41,693 nucleotides of DNA from a virus: positions 1 to 41,693 of the IMG/VR virus record IMGVR_UViG_3300042558_000620; one strand, written 5' to 3'. A model generated the notes under the pieces. The model did not search any database. It was not told the DNA's origin and was given only the letters and a program-made list of their open reading frames with translations. This document shows, one piece after another, positions 1 through 8,286 of the stretch. The position numbers and the translations under genes are program-made. Each line of letters starts with the position of its first letter. Positions within the stretch are counted from its first letter, which is position 1.

Positions 1-1
1 A

Positions 2-388
2 TCATTTGACATAGTTCATGCAAAAAATATAACAGAACAACCACAATATAGTGCGTATACTTGGAATAATGTTGTGACAGTAAATAAAAATATGGTTTCT
101 ATACCGTATAGTACAGTTGTGAATAGTGGAAGTAATAGTTCATTAAATAATCACGAATGTCCTACGGGAGTTAGTGTTCAGTCATTAGATTTATATACTT
201 GGAATGATATTACAATGATTCAAGGGGATACAATAAGTGGAACTATAAGTAATCCAACACCAACATTAAATTTACCAATTGGGGCAAAATGTGTGGGAGT
301 GTCAACCTCATCGTCAATATATTTAAATGATGTAAAAATAATTAATAGTCCTTGTAGTACGGTAACAGTTGTATTACCGGTAGGTTAA
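2..388 (+). CDS. Structural protein, C-terminal part (5' end outside window)
   Basis: The reading frame is open from base 2, so the gene starts left of the window. A GTG at 74 is an internal valine codon, not a start. The visible 128 residues are rich in Ser, Thr, Asn and Val, with few charged residues and no catalytic motif, and end in VVLPVG. Such composition is typical of beta-rich phage tail or fibre domains. It lies 28 bases upstream of a large structural gene on the same strand, separated by a TATTTATA box. Family not recognised; the structural role is inferred from composition and neighbours. Confidence 0.6.
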   Translation, partial: SFDIVHAKNITEQPQYSAYTWNNVVTVNKNMVSIPYSTVVNSGSNSSLNNHECPTGVSVQSLDLYTWNDITMIQGDTISGTISNPTPTLNLPIGAKCVGVSTSSSIYLNDVKIINSPCSTVTVVLPVG

Positions 389-402
389 AATAAAAAATAT
401 AG

Positions 403-410
403 TATTTATA
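403..410 (+). promoter_or_regulatory. TATTTATA box 6 bases before the structural gene at 417
   Basis: An exact TATTTATA ends six bases before the ATG. The same box recurs before many structural and virion-like genes on both strands of the window. It differs from the host-type TAnnTTTG box. It is inferred to be a phage late promoter -10 element or a translation-start element. Confidence 0.5.
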
Positions 411-416
411 TAACAA

Positions 417-2858
417 ATGGCATACATAATCAAAAATACCTCTGGTTTAGTAAACACAAGAGTCACGGATACAGGTAGACAAAAAATATCTGAAGGTAAT
501 TTTAACATCGCGTATTTCCAAGTGGGGGATAGTGAAGTATCGTATAATGCATTATCATCAACATATAATCAACCATATAGTATGGTATTGGAGCCACCAT
601 TTAATAGTCAAAATAGTGCTGGGTCACCACAATCTAATAGACAAAATGTTAAGTATCCTTATTATGTTGATGGGACGGCAGGTAACACATTTGGTATTCC
701 TTATATGGATTCGGTTGTTGAACCTGTATTTAATAGAGCACCGTTAAGAGGATTTTTTTCGGGAAATACTACCGCAACAACGATTAGTTGGAGTGCGTTA
801 ACGAATAATAATTATGTTGTCAGCTCAAACTATGTTGTTAATATGTGTTCTTTAAGTGGGACAAATCAAGTTGAGTTAATATATTCGGGATCTAATTTAA
901 TTAATGAATCAATCCCTTCGGTTGGTGATTTTATCACAATTTATTATGATGGTAAGTGGGATGTAAATAATACTTGTTATAATTTACCAACACCAACCCC
1001 ATCGGCATCCGTTGGTATGACACAAACACCGACCCCAACACCATCGGTTACCCCAAATATAACGGGTTGTACCCCAACTCCGACACCAACACCAACAAAA
1101 ACACCTTGTTTGACACCATCATCATCATCTGTGTGTCCATTACCACCAATGGCGGATTGTTATATGTCAATCAATAGTTGTTATCCTATGATGACATATA
1201 GAATTGTTGCATATTGTAATAATGTGATTACGGTGGATAGAAATTTACCTGACTTTTCATCATTCTCGGGTTCTTGTTATTCAAGAACATTAATATACCC
1301 GTCAAATATGACATCATTATATGATAGTATAACACCGGCACCTCATTGGAATACTGATGTTATTAATTTTGAAACTGTTTGTGATATTGATGAGTTTGAT
1401 GTTAAAATATGGAATATGAATATTCCTTGGAGTGAAAGCCCGGCAGGATTATACCCTTCAGTGTATGAAGGATATGAATATTTTGGATCCATTGATTATC
1501 TTGGAACAAAAGAATATTTTGGATATGCGTCAAGTTTGGGACAAAAAGATACAAGTTCAGTTAATTACTATAATTCATTTGATGAGAAGATAGTAGTTCA
1601 ACCTGACGAACAAAAAGCGATTGCAATTATACATTATACAAATCAAACGATTGATTTCTTCTATGGTGAGAAATTTGCGTTAGAACCTTATGATTCGGCA
1701 AATCCTGAAGATACAACAGGACAAGCGAGAAACTTTAAACTACATTTACCTTGGTTGATGTGGCACAAAAATCCTGAATGTTGTTCGGGAGAAACATTTT
1801 GGGTTGATCCTGAAGGATTTGAGGATAAAAACTTATTTGATGTTCAATACATACAATCAAATAAAAATTCGGGAATGAATCAACCTGGTATTAGATATTA
1901 TCACCTTTGGGATACACACGCAAATGCCGATGGATACCCAAGTAGAATAGGTAAAGTATTCCCTGATAGTAAAATAGTGATTATTGATGATGAGGAGATA
2001 ATTGCGGCAATGTCATATAAAGCAAACAGAAACTGGACTTTACCGGCACCTCAAGTATCATTGGTAACACCAAATACCTGTGGAACACCAACATCAACAG
2101 TTGATGGGATATTGACAGGAAATACTGAAACTATGTATGTCACTTATAGATTGACAAATCAAACAGGTTTCACAAATTCATTACACTGTAATTACTATTC
2201 AAAAATTGTTGGTAATAACAATGATTGTAACCCGGACACTTCTAAAAATGTTGCATTAAGATTTGGTGCCGAGTTTGGATGTATGGTTCAACCGGTATAT
2301 AGTGCGGGAACACCTTGTATTACCGCTTGTAATTATTTACCTCAAGGATATTTCGGAACCAATTTTGAAATTTTATGTCAAAAAGTTACAACAGGAAATA
2401 AACCTGACTCAACTCAATGGAGAATAATTGATTATACCGATGTCATCAGTGCGTCAACAATCAATGGATATTTAACTCAAGATGGACTTACAGGAACCAC
2501 ATTTGTGATTACTCCTGAATTGTATAATGCCGCACCATATTATGATTTAAATGACTACATATCCTTAACAACATTGGGGACGACAGGACAAACTTTAAAT
2601 TTTGGGGATGAATTTTATTTTTATGGTGGTTTGGAAACTGATATCCAAGCAACAATATATGAAATGAAATATAAAATTAATTTGAGTAATGCTGAATTTT
2701 TAAACACATCAAATCCCACTTGGACACAAGGGACTAAATCATATATAACTGAAATTGCGTTATTGGACAAAAATAAAGATATTGTGGTTATGTCCAAACT
2801 ACAATCACCCGTGTTAAGACAAGGAATTCAACAGTTTGTGGTTAAGTTAGATTTCTAA
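417..2858 (+). CDS. Large tail/fibre-type structural protein with Pro-Thr linker
   Basis: An 813-residue protein. The N-terminus (AYIIKNTSGLVNTRVTDTGR) has the look of phage baseplate or tail-sheath-adjacent proteins, with an early statement of GRQKISEG. Residues of roughly 186-235 form a Pro-Thr linker built of TPTPTPS-like units and containing a few cysteines. The rest is a long Cys-, Tyr- and Asn-rich region without catalytic motifs. The final part (about 740-813) returns to a beta-rich pattern ending in VVKLDF. No signal peptide is visible. It follows another structural gene and carries a TATTTATA box. I infer a virion surface or tail protein; the exact part is not identifiable by eye. 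Confidence 0.65.
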   Translation: MAYIIKNTSGLVNTRVTDTGRQKISEGNFNIAYFQVGDSEVSYNALSSTYNQPYSMVLEPPFNSQNSAGSPQSNRQNVKYPYYVDGTAGNTFGIPYMDSVVEPVFNRAPLRGFFSGNTTATTISWSALTNNNYVVSSNYVVNMCSLSGTNQVELIYSGSNLINESIPSVGDFITIYYDGKWDVNNTCYNLPTPTPSASVGMTQTPTPTPSVTPNITGCTPTPTPTPTKTPCLTPSSSSVCPLPPMADCYMSINSCYPMMTYRIVAYCNNVITVDRNLPDFSSFSGSCYSRTLIYPSNMTSLYDSITPAPHWNTDVINFETVCDIDEFDVKIWNMNIPWSESPAGLYPSVYEGYEYFGSIDYLGTKEYFGYASSLGQKDTSSVNYYNSFDEKIVVQPDEQKAIAIIHYTNQTIDFFYGEKFALEPYDSANPEDTTGQARNFKLHLPWLMWHKNPECCSGETFWVDPEGFEDKNLFDVQYIQSNKNSGMNQPGIRYYHLWDTHANADGYPSRIGKVFPDSKIVIIDDEEIIAAMSYKANRNWTLPAPQVSLVTPNTCGTPTSTVDGILTGNTETMYVTYRLTNQTGFTNSLHCNYYSKIVGNNNDCNPDTSKNVALRFGAEFGCMVQPVYSAGTPCITACNYLPQGYFGTNFEILCQKVTTGNKPDSTQWRIIDYTDVISASTINGYLTQDGLTGTTFVITPELYNAAPYYDLNDYISLTTLGTTGQTLNFGDEFYFYGGLETDIQATIYEMKYKINLSNAEFLNTSNPTWTQGTKSYITEIALLDKNKDIVVMSKLQSPVLRQGIQQFVVKLDF

Positions 2859-2909
2859 AACTTTAATTTTACGCATTCATTATTATATTGTTAATAAATA
2901 ACTATTTTT

Positions 2910-3518
2910 ATGGCTAGACCTATTAAAAATTCACCAAAAATTCTTGGACTTGATGTCTCAACAAGAACAATAGGGTGGGCACTATTTGATATTAAAAATC
3001 AAGAATTATTAGAATTAACTCACATATCACCAAGACCAAAAACTAAAGATTATGGTGATAATAAAATATTGGAGTTATTACTTAAATCTGAAATCTTCAG
3101 AACAAAATTATTGGAATACAAAAATTTAGGTATTGTTAATGTAATAATTGAAGAACCATTAATGAACTCAAATAATGCATATACGATTCAAACCCTATTA
3201 AGGTTTAACACTTTAATATGTAAAGAAATATATGATGTGTTAGGGATAGTTCCCGAATTTATATCAACATATAACTCAAGAAAGTTTGCGTTCCCTGAAT
3301 TAGTTCAACCTAACGATAAAGGTAAGCATGTTTTATTTGGGGGACTACCAAAAGACATTGATAAGAAACAAATTATTTGGGATTTAGTTGCAAAAAAAGA
3401 ACCTCAAATCCAATGGTTATATACTAAAAACAACACACTCAAGAAAGAAAACTTTGATCAGACAGATGCATATACTTGTGTCTTGGGATATATGAATTCA
3501 AAAGATATTTGGAAATAA
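2910..3518 (+). CDS. RuvC-like Holliday junction resolvase (RNase H fold)
   Basis: A 202-residue protein with the acidic pattern of RuvC-family nucleases: GLDVSTRTIGWA near the start (Asp15), VIIEEP in the middle (Glu81/Glu82), and NFDQTDAY near the end (Asp183, Asp186). These family members cut branched DNA at Holliday junctions using metal ions. In large phages such enzymes resolve recombination intermediates before packaging, a role played in T4 by the unrelated endonuclease VII. It lies downstream of structural genes and ends just before a strong terminator. The start is the only ATG ahead of the first motif, and a TATTTTTA variant box abuts it. The family call is firm; the exact substrate is inferred. 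Confidence 0.82.
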   Translation: MARPIKNSPKILGLDVSTRTIGWALFDIKNQELLELTHISPRPKTKDYGDNKILELLLKSEIFRTKLLEYKNLGIVNVIIEEPLMNSNNAYTIQTLLRFNTLICKEIYDVLGIVPEFISTYNSRKFAFPELVQPNDKGKHVLFGGLPKDIDKKQIIWDLVAKKEPQIQWLYTKNNTLKKENFDQTDAYTCVLGYMNSKDIWK

Positions 3519-3570
3519 GTATATAAAAAACATAGATAAATCCAATTATCGTTTAAATAAGAGATAATTC

Positions 3571-3600
3571 AAAATATCGGTTAATCAACCGATATTTTTT
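3571..3600. terminator. Bidirectional intrinsic terminator
   Basis: A perfect 12-base stem (3571-3582 with 3587-3598) closes a 4-base loop. It has T-runs on the plus side and, because the stem begins with AAAA, a T-run on the minus side too. It sits between the resolvase gene and the convergent minus-strand structural gene and can stop transcription from both. Confidence 0.88.
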
Positions 3601-3623
3601 TGCATTATAATTTAGGGATTATA

Positions 3624-4739
3624 TTACCCTACCGGTGTTGATGATGACGGAGTTGGTGTAATTGTAGGTGTTACCGACGGTGTTGGGGTTAGAGTAACGC
3701 AAGGACAATCAACAAAAACAATATTTATATTGTTACCAACAGGGACTTTATACGATTTAACCGTAATTGTTGATCCCCCATTTATTGTAATTACTTCGGT
3801 TTGATTAGTGGAACAACTTTTAATATTAAATGTGTTTGAACTAAATAATAAATTCGTTACCTGATATTCACAACAAACACTCGGTGTTGATGATGGTGTT
3901 ATTGTTGGTGTTGGTGTTGGAGTTGGAGTTGGTGAGGAACTAACGGGAGGAGTACAAACAAGACATCCACCTTCAGAAACTAAACCAATTTCGGAGTTTA
4001 ATACGATAGTTGCAACACCAATAGTATTATCTACAGTTCCAATATATTCAACACATATATCAATTTCATTGACAGTTGCTTCATACACCATACCAATTAC
4101 AGGTGTAGAACCCATCGGATCTAACACAACATTAGTTGTTGAATACACAAATCCATTTAAACAATCCTTAAATTGTTTACTATTTGGACATTGAATATAA
4201 TCGTCTAATGTGTTAAATGTAACCGTTCCATTAACATTACAAGGTCTTGTAATTTCGGGGGACTGTGTTGGAGTTACCGTTGGTGTTGGCGTCGGTGTTG
4301 GACTATAAGTAACTCCCGAAACATCAATACCAACTCCCCCACAAGGATTAGTTGATGATGGTGTTATTGTTGGAGTTACCGTTGGAGTTGGTGTTGGTGT
4401 TGGTGTTTGAGTAACAACAACCTCACAATCAAAAATTGCATCAAAATCTATTGAACAAGCTGCGGTAGGTGATGGAGTTGGTGAAGGACAAATACCTGGA
4501 CCAAAAATTTCATCACACAAATCAGGACAAGAACTCACGCAAGGAGATTTCCCAAATAATAAACAAGTTGGATCACCTAAAGTAGTTGCCAAACACCATT
4601 GAGTTTGACCTGTGGAATAGTATATAGTGTGACTACCCCCAACAAAATAATCATAACCCGAATATGATCCACCATAAGTATAGGTACCATCATAGATGGT
4701 TCCACCACTAACACAATAATTTACTGAACAACCTCCCAT
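3624..4739 (-). CDS. Structural protein with five Pro-Thr linkers and Cys-rich segments
   Basis: A 371-residue protein in which short Cys-containing segments alternate with Pro-Thr linkers (TPTPTPTVTPTITPSS-type). Linkers occur near residues 85-92, 108-130, 148-164, 268-287 and 348-370. The N-terminal 80 residues are Gly/Tyr-rich and contain the only dense aromatic patch. The pattern suggests beads on stiff stalks, as in phage fibres or decoration proteins. It is read after the 73-residue gene at 4963 with a 2-base gap, so the two form a unit. The same linker type occurs in the plus-strand protein at 417. Family not recognised; a virion role is inferred. Confidence 0.6.
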   Translation of the reverse strand: MGGCSVNYCVSGGTIYDGTYTYGGSYSGYDYFVGGSHTIYYSTGQTQWCLATTLGDPTCLLFGKSPCVSSCPDLCDEIFGPGICPSPTPSPTAACSIDFDAIFDCEVVVTQTPTPTPTPTVTPTITPSSTNPCGGVGIDVSGVTYSPTPTPTPTVTPTQSPEITRPCNVNGTVTFNTLDDYIQCPNSKQFKDCLNGFVYSTTNVVLDPMGSTPVIGMVYEATVNEIDICVEYIGTVDNTIGVATIVLNSEIGLVSEGGCLVCTPPVSSSPTPTPTPTPTITPSSTPSVCCEYQVTNLLFSSNTFNIKSCSTNQTEVITINGGSTITVKSYKVPVGNNINIVFVDCPCVTLTPTPSVTPTITPTPSSSTPVG

Positions 4740-4741
4740 AT

Positions 4742-4963
4742 TTAAACTGTTACGGTGTCAGTTACGACACAATCATTATCATCCACAACTTTGACTATAA
4801 AATTAGTCAAAGATGAGTAAACAGGTGGAATCTCAAAGGTGTATGGTAATTCACCACTCGTTATTGTTGACACATAAATACAAGAAGTGTATCCTGTATC
4901 ACATACATAAACATCAAATGGTGTTGTTCCTGAAATATTATTTATTGTTATATCCGTTGGCAT
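4742..4963 (-). CDS. Small beta-rich structural protein
   Basis: A 73-residue protein with two Cys near the middle, a final acidic DDNDC segment and alternating hydrophobic residues typical of a single Ig-like or beta-sandwich domain. No catalytic motif. It is the first gene of the minus-strand pair and is preceded by a TATTTATA box, as expected for a late structural gene. Function beyond that is unknown. Confidence 0.6.
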   Translation of the reverse strand: MPTDITINNISGTTPFDVYVCDTGYTSCIYVSTITSGELPYTFEIPPVYSSLTNFIVKVVDDNDCVVTDTVTV

Positions 4964-4979
4964 TTACTATTATTATCTT

Positions 4980-4987
4980 TATAAATA
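4980..4987 (-). promoter_or_regulatory. TATTTATA box upstream of the minus-strand structural pair
   Basis: Read on the minus strand this is an exact TATTTATA, 16 bases before the ATG at 4963. The longer gap leaves room for a short leader. Confidence 0.5.
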
Positions 4988-5075
4988 TAAAGGAATAGGA
5001 AAACTTGTGAAGTTTGATTATTATTATTATATTGGATTTTTTTTAATAAAAATATTACTTTTACAAAAAATAAGA

Positions 5076-5083
5076 TATTTATA
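5076..5083 (+). promoter_or_regulatory. TATTTATA box 3 bases before the RHH gene
   Basis: An exact box ending three bases before the ATG at 5087. It is one of two clear cases where the box precedes something other than a structural or virion-like gene; the other is the variant before the GIY-YIG gene. Confidence 0.4.
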
Positions 5084-5086
5084 TAT

Positions 5087-5242
5087 ATGGGAAGAAATAA
5101 AATAAAAATTGAAGAAAAAAAAATTAGAGTATCAATAACTATTGATCCTGAAATTAATAAGATGGTAAAGGATAAACACATTAACTTATCTTCGTTGACT
5201 AATAAATTATTAAAAAAATATTTTAATAATGAAAATTTGTAG
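5087..5242 (+). CDS. Ribbon-helix-helix small DNA-binding protein
   Basis: A 51-residue protein. A basic start is followed by RVSITIDPEI (the beta ribbon), then KMVKDKHINLSSLTNKLLKK (two helices with the turn at INLSS). This layout matches the CopG/Arc/MetJ ribbon-helix-helix fold, whose dimers bind operators through the ribbon. Its stop lies 14 bases inside the next gene, an HNH nuclease, so the two are probably co-translated. It may repress its own transcription unit; that is inference. Confidence 0.7.
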   Translation: MGRNKIKIEEKKIRVSITIDPEINKMVKDKHINLSSLTNKLLKKYFNNENL

Positions 5243-5918
5243 TTTGTGTAATATTAGAAAAGATTATTCGGAATTTCATAAACATAAAACCGGTAAAGAT
5301 GGGTATACTAGTGGATGTAAAGAATGTCGTAAGATAAAATCAAAAAAAGATTACGACAAACTTAAACAAAATGATAAAGTAGTAATAACCGAGAAAACCT
5401 GTGCTTCTTGTTTGATACAAAAAGATGTTAACTCATTTCATAAACAAATCGGAACTAAAGATGGGTTTAGATCAATCTGTAAAGAATGTCGTAAAGATAA
5501 GTTTAAGAGTGATTATCAGAATTTACCAGAGTTTTCAAAAAAACATAAACAAAGAACTAAAAAATACCGTATTGAGAATAAAGAAAAATATAATAATTAC
5601 TTCAAAGAGAGATATAAAAAAATGCCCCATGTATATGCTTGGAGAAGTATGTTAAAGTCGGTATTACGTAGATTCGGAACTAAAAAGGAACAAAAAACAA
5701 TTGAAATGTTAGGTTATTCTGCGGAGGATTTAAAAAAACATATTGAATCTTTATTTTTGGAGGGTATGTCTTGGGAAAATTGGGGGAAATGGGAAATTGA
5801 TCACATCAAACCAGTAAGTAGTTTTGATAAAACTACTGACACTAAAATTGTTAATGATTTAAATAATTTACAACCATTATGGAAGTCTGATAATATAAAA
5901 AAAGGGACTAAATTTTGA
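5229..5918 (+). CDS. HNH endonuclease with two zinc-finger repeats
   Basis: A 229-residue protein. Two tandem copies of a C-x2-C ... F-H-K ... DG ... C-x2-C-R-K unit lie at about residues 4-36 and 58-90, followed by a basic helix and a C-terminal HNH core containing WEIDHIKPVSSF (His of IDHI) and the later NLQPL-W segment. Such phage HNH enzymes nick or cut DNA and often behave as free-standing homing endonucleases. The gene overlaps the upstream RHH gene by 14 bases. The two fingers are near duplicates of each other. Nuclease family is clear; whether it is mobile or a packaging nuclease cannot be told. Confidence 0.85.
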   Translation: MKICSLCNIRKDYSEFHKHKTGKDGYTSGCKECRKIKSKKDYDKLKQNDKVVITEKTCASCLIQKDVNSFHKQIGTKDGFRSICKECRKDKFKSDYQNLPEFSKKHKQRTKKYRIENKEKYNNYFKERYKKMPHVYAWRSMLKSVLRRFGTKKEQKTIEMLGYSAEDLKKHIESLFLEGMSWENWGKWEIDHIKPVSSFDKTTDTKIVNDLNNLQPLWKSDNIKKGTKF

Positions 5919-5949
5919 TATGTTATTTTTTTTTTAGTATTTTTATTTT

Positions 5950-6849
5950 ATGGATGAATTTGATAATGTAGTTGAATTAATTAGTGAATTTTTAGGTGAC
6001 CCAAAAAAAATTTACGAAAACAAATCTCAAGTTTCGTGGGATTGTCCAATATGTGATGACGATAAAAATAAAGGTAATTTAGAAGTTAATGTTGAAAAAT
6101 CAGTGTTCCATTGTTGGAGTTGTGGAGATAGTGAGGGAACTCACGGGTCTTTAGGTAAATTATTTGACAAATTTGGGAATAAAAAATTAAAGAAATTATA
6201 TAATATCCTCAAACCTGAAACAGTCCAAGTGAGGGAAAAGAAATCACCAAAAGCCCAACTCCCAAAGGAATATAAATTATTTAAGGATGTGAATCCAAGA
6301 TATCCTGTTAGACAACAAGCAATAAATTACCTATATAATCGGGGAATTTCCGATTATATGATTGAAAAATATCAAATTGGTTTTTGTGATAGTGGAAGTC
6401 ACTCCGGTAGAATAATTATTCCCTCCTATGATTTAAAAGGTGAACTTAATTATTATATAGGTAGAAGTTGGGATCCATATACAAAGGCGAAATACCGAAA
6501 CCCCGAAGCCGAAAAAGAAAAAATAATTTTTTGGGAAAGTTTAATTGATTGGGATAAAGACATCTACCTTGTTGAGGGGGCATTTGACGGAGTATTCTTG
6601 GAGAACTCAATTCCGATGTTGGGTAAACATATGTCAGAACTATTGTTTGAAACAATATACAATAAATCTAAAGGTGACATAATTATTTGTTTGGACGAAG
6701 ATGCGTGGACAAATGCGGTAAAACTTTATCACGAATTAAATGGTGGTATGTTATGGGGTAGAATAAAAATTGTCAAACTACCTAAAGATAAGGATGTTTG
6801 TGATTTAAAAGGTGAAATAAACGATTATTATATTGAAATAAGAGATTGA
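5950..6849 (+). CDS. DnaG-type DNA primase
   Basis: A 299-residue protein. The N-terminal zinc ribbon has CPIC (Cys32, Cys35) and CWSC (Cys55, Cys58). A linker leads to a TOPRIM domain with LVEGAFDG (Glu209, Asp213) and the acidic LDEDA (249-252). The RNA-polymerase-like core between them contains YLYNRGIS, as in DnaG. The protein is shorter than bacterial DnaG (about 600 residues) and lacks the C-terminal helicase-binding domain, as is normal for phage primases. It makes RNA primers at the phage fork. Its stop overlaps the next gene's start, indicating co-translation with a recombination nuclease. Confidence 0.85.
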   Translation: MDEFDNVVELISEFLGDPKKIYENKSQVSWDCPICDDDKNKGNLEVNVEKSVFHCWSCGDSEGTHGSLGKLFDKFGNKKLKKLYNILKPETVQVREKKSPKAQLPKEYKLFKDVNPRYPVRQQAINYLYNRGISDYMIEKYQIGFCDSGSHSGRIIIPSYDLKGELNYYIGRSWDPYTKAKYRNPEAEKEKIIFWESLIDWDKDIYLVEGAFDGVFLENSIPMLGKHMSELLFETIYNKSKGDIIICLDEDAWTNAVKLYHELNGGMLWGRIKIVKLPKDKDVCDLKGEINDYYIEIRD

Positions 6850-7706
6850 TGAATTTAAAAGAAATTGCAAGTGAGATTAGAGAAATTGTTGCAAACAAAC
6901 AAAAAGAATTACAACTAACTTTTGAGGAAGATAGTCACACATACACGATGATTGATTTATCGGGTAATTTAAAAAGTGATTGGCCGTCAGTATCAAAAGT
7001 GATGAAGTTATTTTATGATGAATTTGATTCGGATGGAATTGCGGAAAAGAAGGCTAAAGGTGATCCCGAAGAAAAGGCTAGATTATTGAAAGAATGGGGA
7101 GATGCGGGGACTTACTCCACCAATATGGGATCAAGAGTCCACTTTTTTCTTGAACAGAAATCATTAGAGATGTTTGGTATTGAAAAGGAAGTTAGACAAC
7201 CAATCTTTGATTGTGATTTTACACAAATATTGAAGGGTGACTCAATGATTCATGCCGGTACCGACTTTTTGGAATTGATGAAAGAAAGAGGTGCGGTATT
7301 ATTGGATACTGAAATGGTGTTGGGATGTAATGAGATTGGTTATGTGGGACAACCCGATAAATTTTGGTTAATAATGAATAGAGAGGGAACCGAATTTGGG
7401 TTAATCATAACAGACTGGAAAACTAACAAGAAAAAGAATTTTGAGGATAATTTTTTCACAACAAAAATGAAACCCCCATTCCAAAAATTAAGTAATAATG
7501 CTCTCGGACACTACTTCACACAATTACCATTTTACGCAAAATTGATATTAAAAATGTTGAAAGGATCAAAATATGAGAATGTTAAATTATATGGGGGAAT
7601 TATTGTGCATTTAAGTGATGATGGTAAATTTGAAGAGTTTAGAGTCCCAAAAGAGGTTAATGAAACAATATTGAATATGAATATGAAACAATACTTGAAA
7701 AAATAA
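6849..7706 (+). CDS. RecB/Cas4-like PD-(D/E)XK exonuclease
   Basis: A 285-residue protein with the ordered motifs of the RecB/Cas4/AddB nuclease group: GSRVHFFLE (His98), GYVGQPD (Asp170), ITDWKT (Asp189, Lys191) and QLPFY (Gln225 to Tyr229). The Cys residues for a Cas4 iron-sulphur cluster are not present in the usual pattern. The preferred start is the ATG at 6849 because it overlaps the primase stop as TGATG; an in-frame TTG lies three bases earlier. It probably processes DNA ends during phage recombination or repair, with SbcCD encoded just downstream. Confidence 0.75.
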   Translation: MNLKEIASEIREIVANKQKELQLTFEEDSHTYTMIDLSGNLKSDWPSVSKVMKLFYDEFDSDGIAEKKAKGDPEEKARLLKEWGDAGTYSTNMGSRVHFFLEQKSLEMFGIEKEVRQPIFDCDFTQILKGDSMIHAGTDFLELMKERGAVLLDTEMVLGCNEIGYVGQPDKFWLIMNREGTEFGLIITDWKTNKKKNFEDNFFTTKMKPPFQKLSNNALGHYFTQLPFYAKLILKMLKGSKYENVKLYGGIIVHLSDDGKFEEFRVPKEVNETILNMNMKQYLKK

Positions 7707-7728
7707 CAAAGATTAGTTATAATTGGAT

Positions 7729-7821
7729 ATGGAAACAACTATTGAAATGGTATGGGTGTATACCACAACTTGGGATAATGTTATCCCAAACGGATTAAAA
7801 ATAAATTATATAATTAAATAA
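7729..7821 (+). CDS. Possible 30-residue small protein
   Basis: A short open frame (METTIEMVWVYTTTWDNVIP...) fills the otherwise empty gap between the nuclease and zinc-ribbon genes, with 3 bases to the next ATG. The tight spacing on both sides is like that of true genes here. No domain can be recognised and the length is too small for certainty. Confidence 0.4.
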   Translation: METTIEMVWVYTTTWDNVIPNGLKINYIIK

Positions 7822-7824
7822 AAA

Positions 7825-8037
7825 ATGGACGATATTTTAAAACCAAAGATTGACCTTAAAAAACAACCAACGATTGAATGTGAGAAATGTATGTCAAAAT
7901 ACTTCAAGGAAGTTGTGTTGATTAAAAAAGTTCCTAAATTAATGACAGGTAGTTCGGAAGACACTTTGGTGCCCTTTCCAACTTATAAGTGCGATGAATG
8001 TGGGCACGTAAACATTGATTTCCAATTATTCGATTAA
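7825..8037 (+). CDS. Small zinc-ribbon protein
   Basis: A 70-residue protein with C-E-K-C near residue 20 and C-D-E-C-G near residue 55, forming a typical four-cysteine zinc ribbon with a basic segment between. No other domain. It lies in the replication and recombination group, one base ahead of the next gene. Likely a nucleic-acid or protein adaptor; specific role unknown. Confidence 0.65.
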   Translation: MDDILKPKIDLKKQPTIECEKCMSKYFKEVVLIKKVPKLMTGSSEDTLVPFPTYKCDECGHVNIDFQLFD

Positions 8038-8038
8038 A

Positions 8039-8236
8039 ATGAACTATAGAGAATTTTACATTTGGTTAGAGGGATATTTGGAAGGTAAATTGGAGAATAA
8101 AGTGATACCAATCTCACCTATTGTTGAAAAAATGAACCAAGTTATTAGTGATGAACAAAAGTGGATTAATGACTTTAAAAAGTATCGGAACACTAGTAAT
8201 CAACCCTCAATAGAAATTAAACCCCCATCCGAATAA
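8039..8236 (+). CDS. Small acidic protein of unknown function
   Basis: A 65-residue protein beginning MNYREFYIWLEGYLEGKLE, a helical, acidic, aromatic start. The ATG at 8039 is chosen because it directly follows the previous stop; an in-frame ATG at 8015 would create a 23-base overlap. The last codons (IKPPSE) lie inside the terminator hairpin. Not recognised. Confidence 0.6.
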   Translation: MNYREFYIWLEGYLEGKLENKVIPISPIVEKMNQVISDEQKWINDFKKYRNTSNQPSIEIKPPSE

Positions 8237-8250
8237 GGTGGGGTTTTTTG
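8217..8250 (+). terminator. Intrinsic terminator overlapping a stop codon
   Basis: An AAACCCC arm pairs with GGGGTTT across a loop holding the TAA of the 65-residue gene, followed by a run of T. The 3' end of the coding sequence thus doubles as the terminator stem. It closes the primase group. Confidence 0.7.
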
Positions 8251-8277
8251 TTTGACAAAACCAATAAAATATCTTAT
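8247..8277 (+). promoter_or_regulatory. Bacteroidota-type promoter for sbcD
   Basis: TTTG at 8247-8250, a 19-base spacer, then TATCTTAT at 8270-8277 (consensus TAnnTTTG). It begins within the T-run of the preceding terminator, giving a compact terminator-promoter junction. The start codon is 9 bases after the box. Confidence 0.6.
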
Positions 8278-8286
8278 ATTTTATAT

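Noticed and set aside
74-388. GTG at 74 as the start of the first gene
   Set aside because: The same frame stays open to the left edge and its residues continue the same composition, so the gene is cut by the window.
8015-8236. ATG at 8015 as start of the 65-residue protein
   Set aside because: It would overlap the zinc-ribbon gene by 23 bases, while the ATG at 8039 directly follows that gene's stop.
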